Shown in pieces: positions 55,559 through 64,000 of a stretch of DNA of 64,000 nucleotides. Position 1 is the stretch's first letter. Each line of letters opens with the position of its first letter. The stretch is taken from assembly GCA_035308165.1 (NCBI GenBank), contig DATGHC010000002.1, forward strand, positions 1 to 64,000, given 5' to 3'. The position numbers and the translations under genes were made by a program. Origin of the DNA: DASTCZ01 sp035308165. Its GTDB lineage: Bacteria; Acidobacteriota; Terriglobia; Acidiferrales; UBA7541. The notes beneath the pieces are model-generated. The model did not search any database, was not told the origin of the DNA, and saw only the letters and a program-made list of their open reading frames with translations.

Positions 55559-57619
55559 CTACCAAATCCGGCAGCGCTGATCTTCCGGCTTAGCCATGGG
55601 ATCGCCCGGCTTGCAAGAGTAGGCGGCAGCAAACGCCGGCATATTTGAGATCACGCCCAGGACCCGGTACCGCCCAAAGGGATGTTCATTCAGCGTGACC
55701 ATCATGCGTTCGTATTCAGGGCGGTTGCTTTCTCCCCAGATCGTCCCAAAGGAAATGAAAAAACGCTGCTCGGGAGTGAAACCATCGATGAGAGTTCCGT
55801 GCTTTCCGGCGAGGGATTTTTCCAGAGCAGCGAAAGAGATAGTGAGTCCGCCAAGATCGGCGATGCTTTCACCCAGAACAAGCTTGCCATTTTCGTGAAG
55901 GTCGCCCTGAACGGTATAGGAATCGAACTGTTTGACGATGCACTCTGCCCGGGCTTCGAAATTCTTGGCGTCTTCGGGTGTCCACCAATCGCGCAAATTA
56001 CCGTGGGCGTCGAACTGTCTGCCCTGATCGTCAAAACCGTGAGTCATCTCATGGCCGATAGCGGCGCCGATGCCGCCGTAATTGAGAGCATCATCCGCCT
56101 TGGCGTCAAAGAAGGGGTGTTGAAGAACGCCGGCGGGAAAAACGATTTCGTTAAGCTGGGGATTGTAATAGGCGTCCACAGTGGGGGGAGTCATGCCCCA
56201 TTCGCCGTGGTCCACGGGCGCGCCGATCTTGGAAAGATCGCGGTGGAATTCAAACGCATCGCCCCGAAGGAAGTTCAACACGTAAGGGCCGCGGTCAACG
56301 GTGAGCGCGGAGTAATCACGCCACTTATCGGGGTATCCGACCTTGAGGGTGATCGCGTTGAGCTTAATGATGGCCTGCTCGCGTGTGGCGGGGCTCATCC
56401 AGGGTAGAGTTTTCAGGTCGTCGCGCAGGGCGTCTATCAAGTTGTGGACCATTTCAATGGCGCGGGCTTTGGCTTCGGGCGGAAATGCCCGCTCGACGTA
56501 TTTTTGACCGAGCGCTTCGCCGAGCTTGTCGTCCACGACGCTGACGCAACGCTTCCAGCGCGGCCGAAGCTCTTTCGTCCCTTGGAGTGTGCGGCCGAAG
56601 AAATCGAAATTCTCATCCACGAAGGCCGATGAAAGAGAAGCAGCAGTGCCGTGGATGAGGTGCCAACGGAGGTAGGTTTTCCAATCGGCCAGCGAAACGT
56701 CAGCAAGGCGGGCATCGAGTTGTTTGACGAACTCCGGCTGACCCACATTGACCACGGTGATATTCGGGAAGCCGAGCGATTGGAAATAAGCCGGCCAATT
56801 GAAATGCGGAGAAAGAGCAGCCATCTCCTGGACGTTCATGCGATGGTAATTCGATTCGGGGTCGCGCATCTCCACACGCGTTTTGGAGGCCGCGGCTAGC
56901 TTCGTTTCAATGGCCATGACCACATCGGCTTCCGATGCGGACTGCGCGGCGGAATCGCCCATGAGCCCGAACATTTTCACCAGGTGTTTGTGATAGCCAT
57001 CGCGGAGCGTCTTGGACTTGTCGTCGGGGTTTGAGTAGTAGTCGCGGTCCGGCATTCCCAGTCCAGCTTGTTGAACGCCTCCCGTTTGTTCGGAACTGTT
57101 CTTAAAATCCTGCTCGGACCCGAAACCAAACATTACGTCGATGCCTTCGCTTTGCAGATGTGCCACTTCCGCCTGTAAAGACGCTGCATCAGAGATTTTG
57201 GCGATGCGCGCAAACTCATCGTCCAGAGGATGAATGCCCGCGGCGTCAATTTTCGCGGTGTCCATGCAGCTGGCGTAGAAATCGCCAATCTTCTGCTCGA
57301 CCGATCCGGGCGCGGGCGATTTGGAGGCCGCGGCTTCATCCAGAATTTTGCGAAGGGTTTCCTGGTTGTGATCGGAAAGCTCGCTAAAGCGGCCCCAGGA
57401 GGGATACGCGGCGGGAATGGGGGTACGTGCCATCCAGCCGCCGTTGACGAACTTGTAGAAATCCTCGCAAGGTTTGCAGGTGCGGTCCAAATCGGCAAGA
57501 TTGATTCCATGGATTTCCGCGGCGGCGTTTTGGCGGGCGCGCCCGGATGGAACGATGGCAACCAGAGTAATCAAGATACCGATAGCGGCGAGACTGACGA
57601 ACCCTGCGATACGTTTCAT
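55559..57619 (-). CDS. M13-family zinc metallopeptidase (first of two)
   Basis: 686-aa exported metallopeptidase of the neprilysin/PepO family. The N-terminus is a signal or anchor helix (FVSLAAIGILITLVAIVPSG). Features: CKPCEDFYKFVNGGWM, the zinc motif HEMTH near residue 523 with GFDDQGRQFD, the third zinc Glu in ESIADLGG, and the terminal RCRIW. Length is normal. ATG 57619 has GGAGG 8 nt upstream. It follows its paralogue by 39 nt, in an amidase-M13-M13 operon. It probably degrades peptides in the periplasm or outside. Confidence 0.94.
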   Translation of the reverse strand: MKRIAGFVSLAAIGILITLVAIVPSGRARQNAAAEIHGINLADLDRTCKPCEDFYKFVNGGWMARTPIPAAYPSWGRFSELSDHNQETLRKILDEAAASKSPAPGSVEQKIGDFYASCMDTAKIDAAGIHPLDDEFARIAKISDAASLQAEVAHLQSEGIDVMFGFGSEQDFKNSSEQTGGVQQAGLGMPDRDYYSNPDDKSKTLRDGYHKHLVKMFGLMGDSAAQSASEADVVMAIETKLAAASKTRVEMRDPESNYHRMNVQEMAALSPHFNWPAYFQSLGFPNITVVNVGQPEFVKQLDARLADVSLADWKTYLRWHLIHGTAASLSSAFVDENFDFFGRTLQGTKELRPRWKRCVSVVDDKLGEALGQKYVERAFPPEAKARAIEMVHNLIDALRDDLKTLPWMSPATREQAIIKLNAITLKVGYPDKWRDYSALTVDRGPYVLNFLRGDAFEFHRDLSKIGAPVDHGEWGMTPPTVDAYYNPQLNEIVFPAGVLQHPFFDAKADDALNYGGIGAAIGHEMTHGFDDQGRQFDAHGNLRDWWTPEDAKNFEARAECIVKQFDSYTVQGDLHENGKLVLGESIADLGGLTISFAALEKSLAGKHGTLIDGFTPEQRFFISFGTIWGESNRPEYERMMVTLNEHPFGRYRVLGVISNMPAFAAAYSCKPGDPMAKPEDQRCRIW

Positions 57620-57658
57620 GAGCAATTCCTCCGGCGGACTAAATGCACATAAGAACGA

Positions 57659-59791
57659 CTACCAGATTCTGCAACGCTGATCTTCGGGGCGAACCAACGA
57701 ATCACCGGCCTTGCAATCGAACGCCTTGGCAAATTCGGGCATGTTCATAAGCGGCGCCACGGCGCGAAAACGCGGTAGTGGATGCACATCCGTATTGGTC
57801 AGCAACTTCTCAAATTCAGGGCGTATGTTTTCTCCCCAATCGCGCGTAAAGGCCATGAAGAATCGCTGGTCGGGCGTGAATCCATCGATGGAAGTTTGCG
57901 GCTTGCCTTCCTGCGATTTCAGGAACGCTGCGTGGGCGATGGCAAGTCCGCCCAGGTCGCCGATGCTCTCGCCAAGCACGAGCTTGCCATTTTCGTGGAG
58001 ATCGCCCGAGACGATGAAGGAATCAAACTGTTTCTGGATGCACAAAGCGCGCTCCTGGAAATTCTTGGCGTCTTCCGGCGTCCACCAGTCGCGGAGATTA
58101 CCGGTGGCGTCGAACTGGCGGCCCTGGTCGTCGAAGCCGTGCGTCATTTCATGGCCGATCACCGAACCCATGGCGCCGTAGTTCAACGCATCGTCAGCCT
58201 TGGCGTCAAACAACGGCGGCTGAAGGATGCCTGCGGGAAAAACGATCTCGTTGAGCTGGGGATTGTAATAGGCGTTGACGGTGGGCGGAGTCATGATCCA
58301 TTCGCCGTGGTCCACGGGCTTGCCGATTTTGGCGAGGTCAAACCGGAAATCAAACCGGCTGCCGTGGAAATAATTCAAGACGTAGGAAGTGCGATCCACG
58401 TGGAAATCGGAGTAGTCGCGCCACTTGTCCGGGTAACCGATTTTTAGAGTGAAGGCATTGAGTTTGGTGAGCGCTTGCAAACGCGTGGCCTGGCTCATCC
58501 ACGGCAAAGTTTGCAGGTCATCACTCAGCGCGGCGATCAGGTTGCGCACAATCTCCAGGGCCCGAGCCTTGGCCTCGGGAGGAAATGCAACCGCGACATA
58601 CTTCTGACCCAGCGCTTCCCCGAGCTGGCGGTCCGTGGCTGCCACGCAGCGTTTCCATCGCGGGAGCTGTTCGGTGGTTCCGGTGAGCGTTTTGCCGAAG
58701 AAATCAAAATTCTCATCCACGAACGGCGCGGAAAGATAGGGAGCCGAGGCGTGGATCAGGTGCCAGCGCAGATATGTTTTCCAATCCTCGATGGAAACGG
58801 ACGTGAGCATGGCATCCAATGACTTGAGGTAATCCGGTTGCGAAGCGTTGACCACGCGGATTCCGGGGAAGCCGATGCTGGTGAAGAACGCAGGCCAGTT
58901 GAAATGCGCAGTGAGCGCGCCCAGCTCATCAATACTCATGCGATGGTAATTCGATTCCGGGTCGCGCATTTCCACGCGCGTTCTGGACGCCTTTGCCAGT
59001 TGTGTTTCGATGGCCATGACCGTGGCGGCTTCGGCGCCGGAGCGCTCGGCGGTGTCACCCAATAACGTGAACATTTTCGCGAGATGCTTGCTGTACCCGT
59101 CGCGGAGTTTTACGGAGGGGTCGTCAGTCTTGGTGTAATAGTCACGATCCGGGAGGCCCAGGCCTCCCTGGTTCGTGGCCCCAATTTGTTCCGAACTTTC
59201 CTTGAAATCCTGCTCCGATCCAAAAGCAAACATGGGGCGTGCGCCCATGCTTCGCAGATGCGCGACTTCCACCTGGAGGGAGGCGAGGTCCGAGATCTGG
59301 GCGATGCGCGCGAATTCCTCGTCCAGCGGATGCAAACCCGCGGCGTCAATTTTGGCGGTGTCCATGCAAGTCGCGTAGTAGTCGCCAATTTTCTGCTCGA
59401 TCGATCCGGGCACCGCAGTCTTGTTCGCGGCAGCTTCCTCAAGAATTTTGCGCAAGACATCCTGGTTATGGTTGTTCAGTTCATTGATGCGCCCCCAGAC
59501 GGGGTAAGCAGCAGGGATGGGATTGCGCGACATCCAGCCGCCGTTCACAAAGTGATAAAAATCTTCGCAGGGTTTGCAGGTGCGATCCATGTCGGCGACG
59601 TCAAAGGCGTGGTATTCCGTGCTTGGCGCTTGGGTCGCAGGTGGTGTGGCGGGTTTGGGCGTCGGCTTCGTGGATTGAGTTGATTTCGCGCCCTGCTGAG
59701 ATTGCCGCGCGGGTGCGGAAGCAACGAGCATCAGCAGAATCGCCAGCGTTGCCGTGGACGTAAAGAAAAGTATGCGTTTGATGTAATTCAT
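57659..59791 (-). CDS. M13-family zinc metallopeptidase (second of two)
   Basis: 710-aa paralogue of the preceding protein. It has the N-terminal helix (ILFFTSTATLAILLMLVASA), a Lys/Pro/Thr-rich spacer absent from the other copy, the same CKPCEDFYHFVNGGWM block, HEMTH near residue 547 followed by GFDDQGRQFD, ESIGDLGG, and RCRIW at the end. The zinc residues are intact. It starts 23 nt after the amidase stop, so it belongs to the same operon. The two proteins are alike along their whole length, suggesting tandem duplication. Confidence 0.94.
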   Translation of the reverse strand: MNYIKRILFFTSTATLAILLMLVASAPARQSQQGAKSTQSTKPTPKPATPPATQAPSTEYHAFDVADMDRTCKPCEDFYHFVNGGWMSRNPIPAAYPVWGRINELNNHNQDVLRKILEEAAANKTAVPGSIEQKIGDYYATCMDTAKIDAAGLHPLDEEFARIAQISDLASLQVEVAHLRSMGARPMFAFGSEQDFKESSEQIGATNQGGLGLPDRDYYTKTDDPSVKLRDGYSKHLAKMFTLLGDTAERSGAEAATVMAIETQLAKASRTRVEMRDPESNYHRMSIDELGALTAHFNWPAFFTSIGFPGIRVVNASQPDYLKSLDAMLTSVSIEDWKTYLRWHLIHASAPYLSAPFVDENFDFFGKTLTGTTEQLPRWKRCVAATDRQLGEALGQKYVAVAFPPEAKARALEIVRNLIAALSDDLQTLPWMSQATRLQALTKLNAFTLKIGYPDKWRDYSDFHVDRTSYVLNYFHGSRFDFRFDLAKIGKPVDHGEWIMTPPTVNAYYNPQLNEIVFPAGILQPPLFDAKADDALNYGAMGSVIGHEMTHGFDDQGRQFDATGNLRDWWTPEDAKNFQERALCIQKQFDSFIVSGDLHENGKLVLGESIGDLGGLAIAHAAFLKSQEGKPQTSIDGFTPDQRFFMAFTRDWGENIRPEFEKLLTNTDVHPLPRFRAVAPLMNMPEFAKAFDCKAGDSLVRPEDQRCRIW

Positions 59792-59814
59792 GGCCGGAAA
59801 CCTTCTTCCAGATA

Positions 59815-61653
59815 TTATGTGTCCAGTTTCGGATAACGCTTGTGGAAGCCCGTGGCTTCCTGATAGGCGCGCGCAAGCGCGAGTACCTTCGCGTCACCGT
59901 AGAGCTGGCCAAGGAATGTGAGGCTGACGGGTGTCCCTGGGCCGCCGCCGAAGTTGGTGTTCTGCGATTGCGGCTTGGGGGCATCGTCTCCGCGGAAACC
60001 GTTGGGCAAAATTACGGACGGATGTCCGGTGGAGTTGGTGACCGACAACTGAGTGCTGTTGGTGGGCGCGACGATCACATCGAAGCCTTTGAAGGCCTTG
60101 TCGATTAATTCAATGGCCAGAAACCGGGCGCGGCTGGCTTGAATATATTCCACCGCGGGGATGAATCGCGCGGTGCGGAATGCGTTTGGCCAATCCTGCG
60201 GACCCTGCTCGGTGAGGAGCTTGTCCCGGCCGGAGCGGGTGAGCTCGTCGAATGCGGCCGCGGCCTCTGCTTCCAACATGGACCGCAGCGGGCCGTAAGG
60301 AAACTCAGGAATCTCGATGGGGGTCATCTTCACACCCATGGAGCGGAGCTTGTCGAGAGCAGCCGTGTCAAATTTGTGATCGTATTCACGGGAGGCGTAA
60401 CCAGCCTTGCGGCGCGCTTGCTGAGCGTCCCAGCGCGTTTTTTCTTCCTCCGTCATTTCCTCAATGGGCTTGGGCGGTTTCATCTCCGTGAGCGGCGCCA
60501 GCTCGAAATCCTTTTGCAGCACGCCGACTTTCAGCGTGCGCCAATTCAGTTGCGCATCCCAATTAAATGCAGCTGGTTGGACGCTGCGATCTTTTCCGTC
60601 TTGTCCATGAATGTAGGACATGACCATCGCGCAATCTTCCACCGATCGGCAGATGGGGCCGATCTTGTCCATGGTCCAAGAAAGGGCCATGGCCCCTGTG
60701 CGCGGGACGAAGCCGAACGTGGGGCGCAGGCCGGTGACACCGCATCGCGTGGACGGAGACGATATAGACCCGAGTGTTTCCGTGCCGATGCTGAAGCCCA
60801 CGCATCCCGCGGCGGTTGCGGAAGCCGGGCCGGCGGAGGAACCGCTCGAGCCCTGCTCGGAATTCCAAGGATTGCGTGTGATGCCGCCAAACCAGTGATC
60901 GCCTTGGGCGAGCGCGCCGAGCGTGAGCTTGGCGATGAGCACCGCGCCGGCTTTGTCGAGGCGCTTGACGACTTCCGCGTCTTCATCAAATACTTGCTTC
61001 TCGAATCCTCCCGCGCCCCAGGTGGTTGGATAGCCCTTCACAGCCAGCAGATCTTTTCCACCCCAGGGAATTCCGTGGAGCGGGCCAAGATACTTTCCGG
61101 AGGCGATAGCCTTGTCGGCTTCAGCGGCCTGCGCCATGGCGCGATCTTCGGTGATGGTGATGACAAACTTCAGCTTGGGGTCGTATCGCTTCAAGCGCGC
61201 GATGTACATCTCGGTGAGATTCTTGGAGGAAACCGTTTTCGCCTTTACCAATTCTGCCAACTGGCGCGTGGTCATGAAGGCCACATCTTCAATATTTTTC
61301 GGCGCTTTGGTGGCGAGTGCCGGGGCCACCGCGGAAATCTTCATGGGAACTTTGGTAGTGGAAAGTTTGTAGCCAAGCGGCAGTGGATCAAACACCAGCG
61401 CGGGCTGCACGCTGTTGTCCATGTGGAGCTTGTAGATTTCCTCGTAGCCCTGCACGGCGCCGTTCAGGCCATTGAGCATGGCGTCCTTATATTCATCGGC
61501 GATGGGCACATCGGCAATTCTCGCGGCGAGGTCAATCATGTCCTTGGTGATTTTTGGCTTGTCCTGCGCGAGGGTCCAAAGCACACCGGGCAGAAGCGTC
61601 CCCGAAATTCCAACGCCCGAACACACCGCTATGAAATGCCGCCGATTCCACAC
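59815..61653 (-). CDS. Amidase-signature family enzyme with Tat-like signal
   Basis: 612-aa amidase (GatA-like fold). The N-terminus MWNRRHFIAV resembles a twin-arginine signal, followed by a hydrophobic stretch. The Ser-Ser-Lys triad is visible: Lys in GIPWGGKDLL, and the Gly/Ser-rich motif GSSGSSAGPASATAAG holding both serines. It ends TGFHKRYPKLDT. It probably hydrolyses amides in the periplasm and is not the tRNA amidotransferase. Start GTG 61653 has GGAGG about 7 nt upstream. It leads an operon with two M13 peptidases. Confidence 0.92.
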   Translation of the reverse strand: MWNRRHFIAVCSGVGISGTLLPGVLWTLAQDKPKITKDMIDLAARIADVPIADEYKDAMLNGLNGAVQGYEEIYKLHMDNSVQPALVFDPLPLGYKLSTTKVPMKISAVAPALATKAPKNIEDVAFMTTRQLAELVKAKTVSSKNLTEMYIARLKRYDPKLKFVITITEDRAMAQAAEADKAIASGKYLGPLHGIPWGGKDLLAVKGYPTTWGAGGFEKQVFDEDAEVVKRLDKAGAVLIAKLTLGALAQGDHWFGGITRNPWNSEQGSSGSSAGPASATAAGCVGFSIGTETLGSISSPSTRCGVTGLRPTFGFVPRTGAMALSWTMDKIGPICRSVEDCAMVMSYIHGQDGKDRSVQPAAFNWDAQLNWRTLKVGVLQKDFELAPLTEMKPPKPIEEMTEEEKTRWDAQQARRKAGYASREYDHKFDTAALDKLRSMGVKMTPIEIPEFPYGPLRSMLEAEAAAAFDELTRSGRDKLLTEQGPQDWPNAFRTARFIPAVEYIQASRARFLAIELIDKAFKGFDVIVAPTNSTQLSVTNSTGHPSVILPNGFRGDDAPKPQSQNTNFGGGPGTPVSLTFLGQLYGDAKVLALARAYQEATGFHKRYPKLDT

Positions 61654-61746
61654 AGTCCCACCTCCATTGAAATTGATTGCGGGGAGAGTTTAATACAGGC
61701 GGGGGAGATTTTGCTTACAAGTTGGGCAAGTAATTGGGATTCGAGC

Positions 61747-62175
61747 CTACTTCTTGATGGCCTGCAGGACGGTTTCGTCCGAAAGATCCGCCCAGCCAAC
61801 CGATTTCAAATCGTCCTGAGCCTTCAACATGTAGGCTTTCGAGCGGGGGATATTTCCTTCTTTTTCCTCGAGAACGGAAAGGCGGGCTTCGATCAAACCG
61901 CTGTTCATCCGCAATGCTTTCCTGACGCCCACTTCAACGTTGGGAGTTTCGCCGGCACCTTCATAAAGGGAGAGTGTGGCCACCAGATCCTTTTTAGCGT
62001 TGTCGGATTTCTGATTGAATTCATCCAGGGAAGTGGCGCTGCTGTTGGCAATGGTGGCGAAGGTGCGGACCAATTCAAATTGTCCCGCATATCTTGCATA
62101 GGTGAAATATCCGCCAGCGGCGGCGCCGATGGCCAGCCCTAGAATCATTCCAAGGATTCGCAGGAGGATTTTCAT
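61747..62175 (-). CDS. Small membrane-anchored helical protein A
   Basis: 142-aa protein. An N-terminal membrane helix (ILGMILGLAIGAAAGGYFTY) is followed by a helical, extracytoplasmic part with TPR-like pairs (VEVGVRKALRMNSGLIEARL; SKAYMLKAQDDLKSVG). ATG 62175 overlaps the preceding stop by 4 nt, so it is coupled to the gene at 62172. I do not recognise a named family. It may work with its neighbour as a membrane-bound pair. Confidence 0.65.
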   Translation of the reverse strand: MKILLRILGMILGLAIGAAAGGYFTYARYAGQFELVRTFATIANSSATSLDEFNQKSDNAKKDLVATLSLYEGAGETPNVEVGVRKALRMNSGLIEARLSVLEEKEGNIPRSKAYMLKAQDDLKSVGWADLSDETVLQAIKK

Positions 62176-62708
62176 GACTGTTTGTCACTCGATGGAGAAT
62201 TGCCATTCGGAGATTGCACGCCGTCGAGTTGCGGTGCTGCAGCGGGTTGAGATGTCGCATCCGCGGGCGTGATGGCAGGTTGTTTGGGCTGAAGTTTCTG
62301 CCGGATGATGAACTCCGTCGTGCCGCTGGCTCCTGCGTCCTTTAACGTTTGCACAGCTTGAGCCATGTCTTTCTTGGCGGCTTCCGCGCTCCCTCCCGAC
62401 TCTTCCAGCAGAGCCAACTCAGCGTAGCACCACCCTAGATCCATTTTTTGCGCCGCGCCCGAGGAAGGGTTCGCGGTTTGCATATCCTGGTGAATCTTGA
62501 TGGCAAAGGCCAGGGCGTTGCGCGCACGTTGCGGGTCGGCGTAGAGGAATTCTTTCTTGGCGAAATCGTCGACCGTAGCTTCCTCGCTCAACATGCCCGC
62601 GGCTTTTTCATTGTCGATGTATTTTTGGTGCGCTACGTAATAGCCCACGGGGAGGCCCAGCAGCGTCGCCAGAAGGAACAACAGGTCGACAATCCGAATC
62701 GTTTTCAT
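62172..62708 (-). CDS. Small membrane-anchored helical protein B
   Basis: 178-aa protein with an N-terminal helix (VDLLFLLATLLGLPVGYYVA), a helical middle with TPR-like content (DPQRARNALAFAIKIHQDMQ; WCYAELALLEESGGSAEAAK), and a disordered Pro/Gln/Ser-rich tail. Its plan is similar to protein A, which it overlaps by 4 nt. No ribosome site is clear before ATG 62708. No named family recognised. Confidence 0.65.
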   Translation of the reverse strand: MKTIRIVDLLFLLATLLGLPVGYYVAHQKYIDNEKAAGMLSEEATVDDFAKKEFLYADPQRARNALAFAIKIHQDMQTANPSSGAAQKMDLGWCYAELALLEESGGSAEAAKKDMAQAVQTLKDAGASGTTEFIIRQKLQPKQPAITPADATSQPAAAPQLDGVQSPNGNSPSSDKQS

Positions 62709-62858
62709 GGAGAGGTCTTAGTTGGCGCGCATCAAGCGAACCAACAGAAAGAAGAATCGCACAGATTTGATGCTGGTTGATTTCGTTTGCGTGCTTGCGT
62801 ATGCAAGCAGTTACGTTGAGGCGGGATGTTCAGTGGTCGCCTTTTTGCACGGACTGAC

Positions 62859-64000
62859 TCAAGGGTGGGTCATGTTTTCGGGCTTGACCAGCGCGTCGAA
62901 TTCTTCCCCGGTAAGGTAGCCCAATTTCACGCAGGCCTCGCGCAGGCTGATGCCTTCTTCCAGGGCCGTGTGCGCGAGCTTTGCTGCTTTGTCATACCCG
63001 ATCTTGGGATTGAGCGCGGTAACCAGCATCAGCGAATTCTTCACGTAGGAATCAATTTTGGCGCGGTCCAATTCGATGCCTTTAACCATGTATTCCACGA
63101 AGCCGCGGCTGGCGTCGGTGAGCAAGGTAACCGAGTGCAGGAAATTGTAGATGAGCACCGGCTTGAAAACGTTCAGCTCGAAATTTCCCTGCGAATCGGC
63201 GAACGCCACGGCGGCGTTGTTCCCGTGGACCTGCACGGCCACCATGGTCATGGCCTCGCATTGCGTGGGATTCACCTTGCCGGGCATGATGCTGGAGCCG
63301 GGCTCATTCTCGGGGATGCGCAACTCGCCAAGGCCGCAGCGTGGGCCGGAGGCCAGCCAGCGGATGTCGTTCGCGATCTTCATCAGTGAGCAGGCCAGTG
63401 TGTGAATGGCTCCGTGGGCGTACACCAGCTCGTCGTGAGCGGAGAGTGCTGCAAACTTATCGGGGTGCGAGCGGAAAGGGAGTCCGGTCAGCTCGGCGAT
63501 TTTTTTCGCGGCGCGTGCAGCAAATTCGGGATGGGTGTTCAGGCCTGTGCCCACCGCAGAACCGCCGATGGCCAGGTCATAGATCCCGTCGAGCGACTGG
63601 CGCAGCCGCGCAATGTCCCGCTCCAGCAAACTTGTCCAGCCGCCCATTTCCTGCCCCTCAGTGAGCGGCACGGCGTCCTGCAAATGCGTGCGTCCGATTT
63701 TTACGACATTGGCAAACTGTTTTGATTTAGCGGCGATGGCGTCGTGCACACGCTGGATCGCGGGGATCAACGCATTCTGCACTCGCTCGGCCGCGGCGAT
63801 GTGCATTGCGGTCGGAAAAGTGTCGTTCGAGGACTGCGACATATTGACATCATCATTGGGGTGGATCGGCTTCTTGGAGCCCATCACGCCACCCGCCATT
63901 TCAATGGCTCGGTTGGAGATGACTTCGTTGACGTTCATGTTGGTCTGCGTGCCGCTGCCGGTCTGCCAGATGCGCAGTGGGAAATGCGCGTCAAGGGTTC
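62859..64000 (-). CDS. fumC: Class II fumarate hydratase (N-terminus outside the window)
   Basis: Fumarase C hydrates fumarate to malate in the TCA cycle. The visible 380 residues run from PLRIWQTGSGTQTNMNVNEV near the window edge to the stop at 62859. They include HPNDDVNMSQSSNDTFPTAM, GRTHLQDAVPLT, the signature GSSIMPGKVNPTQCEA, and the C-terminal NPKIGYDKAAKLA and LGYLTGEEFD. These are full-length family features apart from the missing first 85 or so residues. It is read into the window from the right. Confidence 0.95.
   Translation of the reverse strand, partial: TLDAHFPLRIWQTGSGTQTNMNVNEVISNRAIEMAGGVMGSKKPIHPNDDVNMSQSSNDTFPTAMHIAAAERVQNALIPAIQRVHDAIAAKSKQFANVVKIGRTHLQDAVPLTEGQEMGGWTSLLERDIARLRQSLDGIYDLAIGGSAVGTGLNTHPEFAARAAKKIAELTGLPFRSHPDKFAALSAHDELVYAHGAIHTLACSLMKIANDIRWLASGPRCGLGELRIPENEPGSSIMPGKVNPTQCEAMTMVAVQVHGNNAAVAFADSQGNFELNVFKPVLIYNFLHSVTLLTDASRGFVEYMVKGIELDRAKIDSYVKNSLMLVTALNPKIGYDKAAKLAHTALEEGISLREACVKLGYLTGEEFDALVKPENMTHP

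Noticed and set aside
60139..62142. 667-codon plus-strand frame opposite the amidase
   Set aside because: It spans two unrelated minus-strand genes, shows no domain, and the amidase on the opposite strand is complete.

Overview
The window reads as a chromosomal segment of a GC-rich bacterium of the phylum Acidobacteriota. The evidence is taxonomic by content: two very large MacB-like permeases of the acidobacterial duplicated orphan permease (ADOP) type, one directly coupled to a PadR regulator; one-component regulators made of an HTH, one membrane helix and an extracytoplasmic sensor; a divergent sigma factor with a zinc-finger anti-sigma; and the housekeeping order tgt-yajC-secD-secF-tonB. 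No phage, plasmid or CRISPR was seen. The only mobile DNA is a decayed IS remnant near 17.6-17.9 kb plus palindromic repeat elements.

Layout. 1-10.2 kb (minus strand): partial TonB, SecF, SecD, YajC and Tgt, then a Yip1-type membrane protein, two oligopeptide-type ABC ATPases enclosing a methyltransferase, a DUF3052-like protein and an SRPBCC protein. 10.3-13.3 kb (plus): DUF2231 membrane protein, DinB, CWC protein, serine hydrolase with TPRs. 13.3-17.3 kb: RpoD, a PilZ protein, an XRE regulator and a STAS protein. 17.5-23.75 kb: IS remnant, TIG/NHL lipoprotein, a secreted protein divergent from an HTH-membrane regulator, then about 0.9 kb of noncoding repeats. 23.75-26.3 kb: atypical protein kinase and a zinc-ribbon membrane protein. 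26.4-32.4 kb (minus): small secreted protein, MacB-type permease, MacA-type adaptor, first ADOP. 32.6-36.7 kb: tRNA-Val, phosphodiesterase, GNAT, amidohydrolase. 36.7-38.7 kb (minus): PP2C phosphatase and vWA protein. 38.8-45.7 kb: second ADOP with PadR, a second PadR with a membrane protein, and a divergent ABC exporter. 45.7-49.9 kb (minus): a membrane protein and two PrsW-family proteases. 50.4-55.1 kb (minus): zinc-finger anti-sigma, sigma-like factor, MetX-like hydrolase, acyltransferase. 55.6-64 kb (minus): two tandem M13 metallopeptidases, an amidase, two small membrane proteins, partial fumarase C.

Most interesting: three separate loci carry parts that look like one signalling system. 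The kinase (23.75 kb) has the YRD/DND catalytic motifs, zinc ribbon and beta-rich tail of kinases that elsewhere accompany TerY-like vWA and PP2C proteins. The vWA and PP2C proteins lie at 36.7-38.7 kb. The kinase's C-terminal beta-rich domain recurs at the C-termini of both PrsW-family proteases at 47-50 kb, and the N-terminal domain of the kinase's neighbour recurs in the protein coupled to the PrsW genes. I infer a kinase/phosphatase/vWA/intramembrane-protease stress-signalling network split into three operons. A second regulatory theme is two PadR genes with apparently leaderless promoters that share a GTAGAATG motif.
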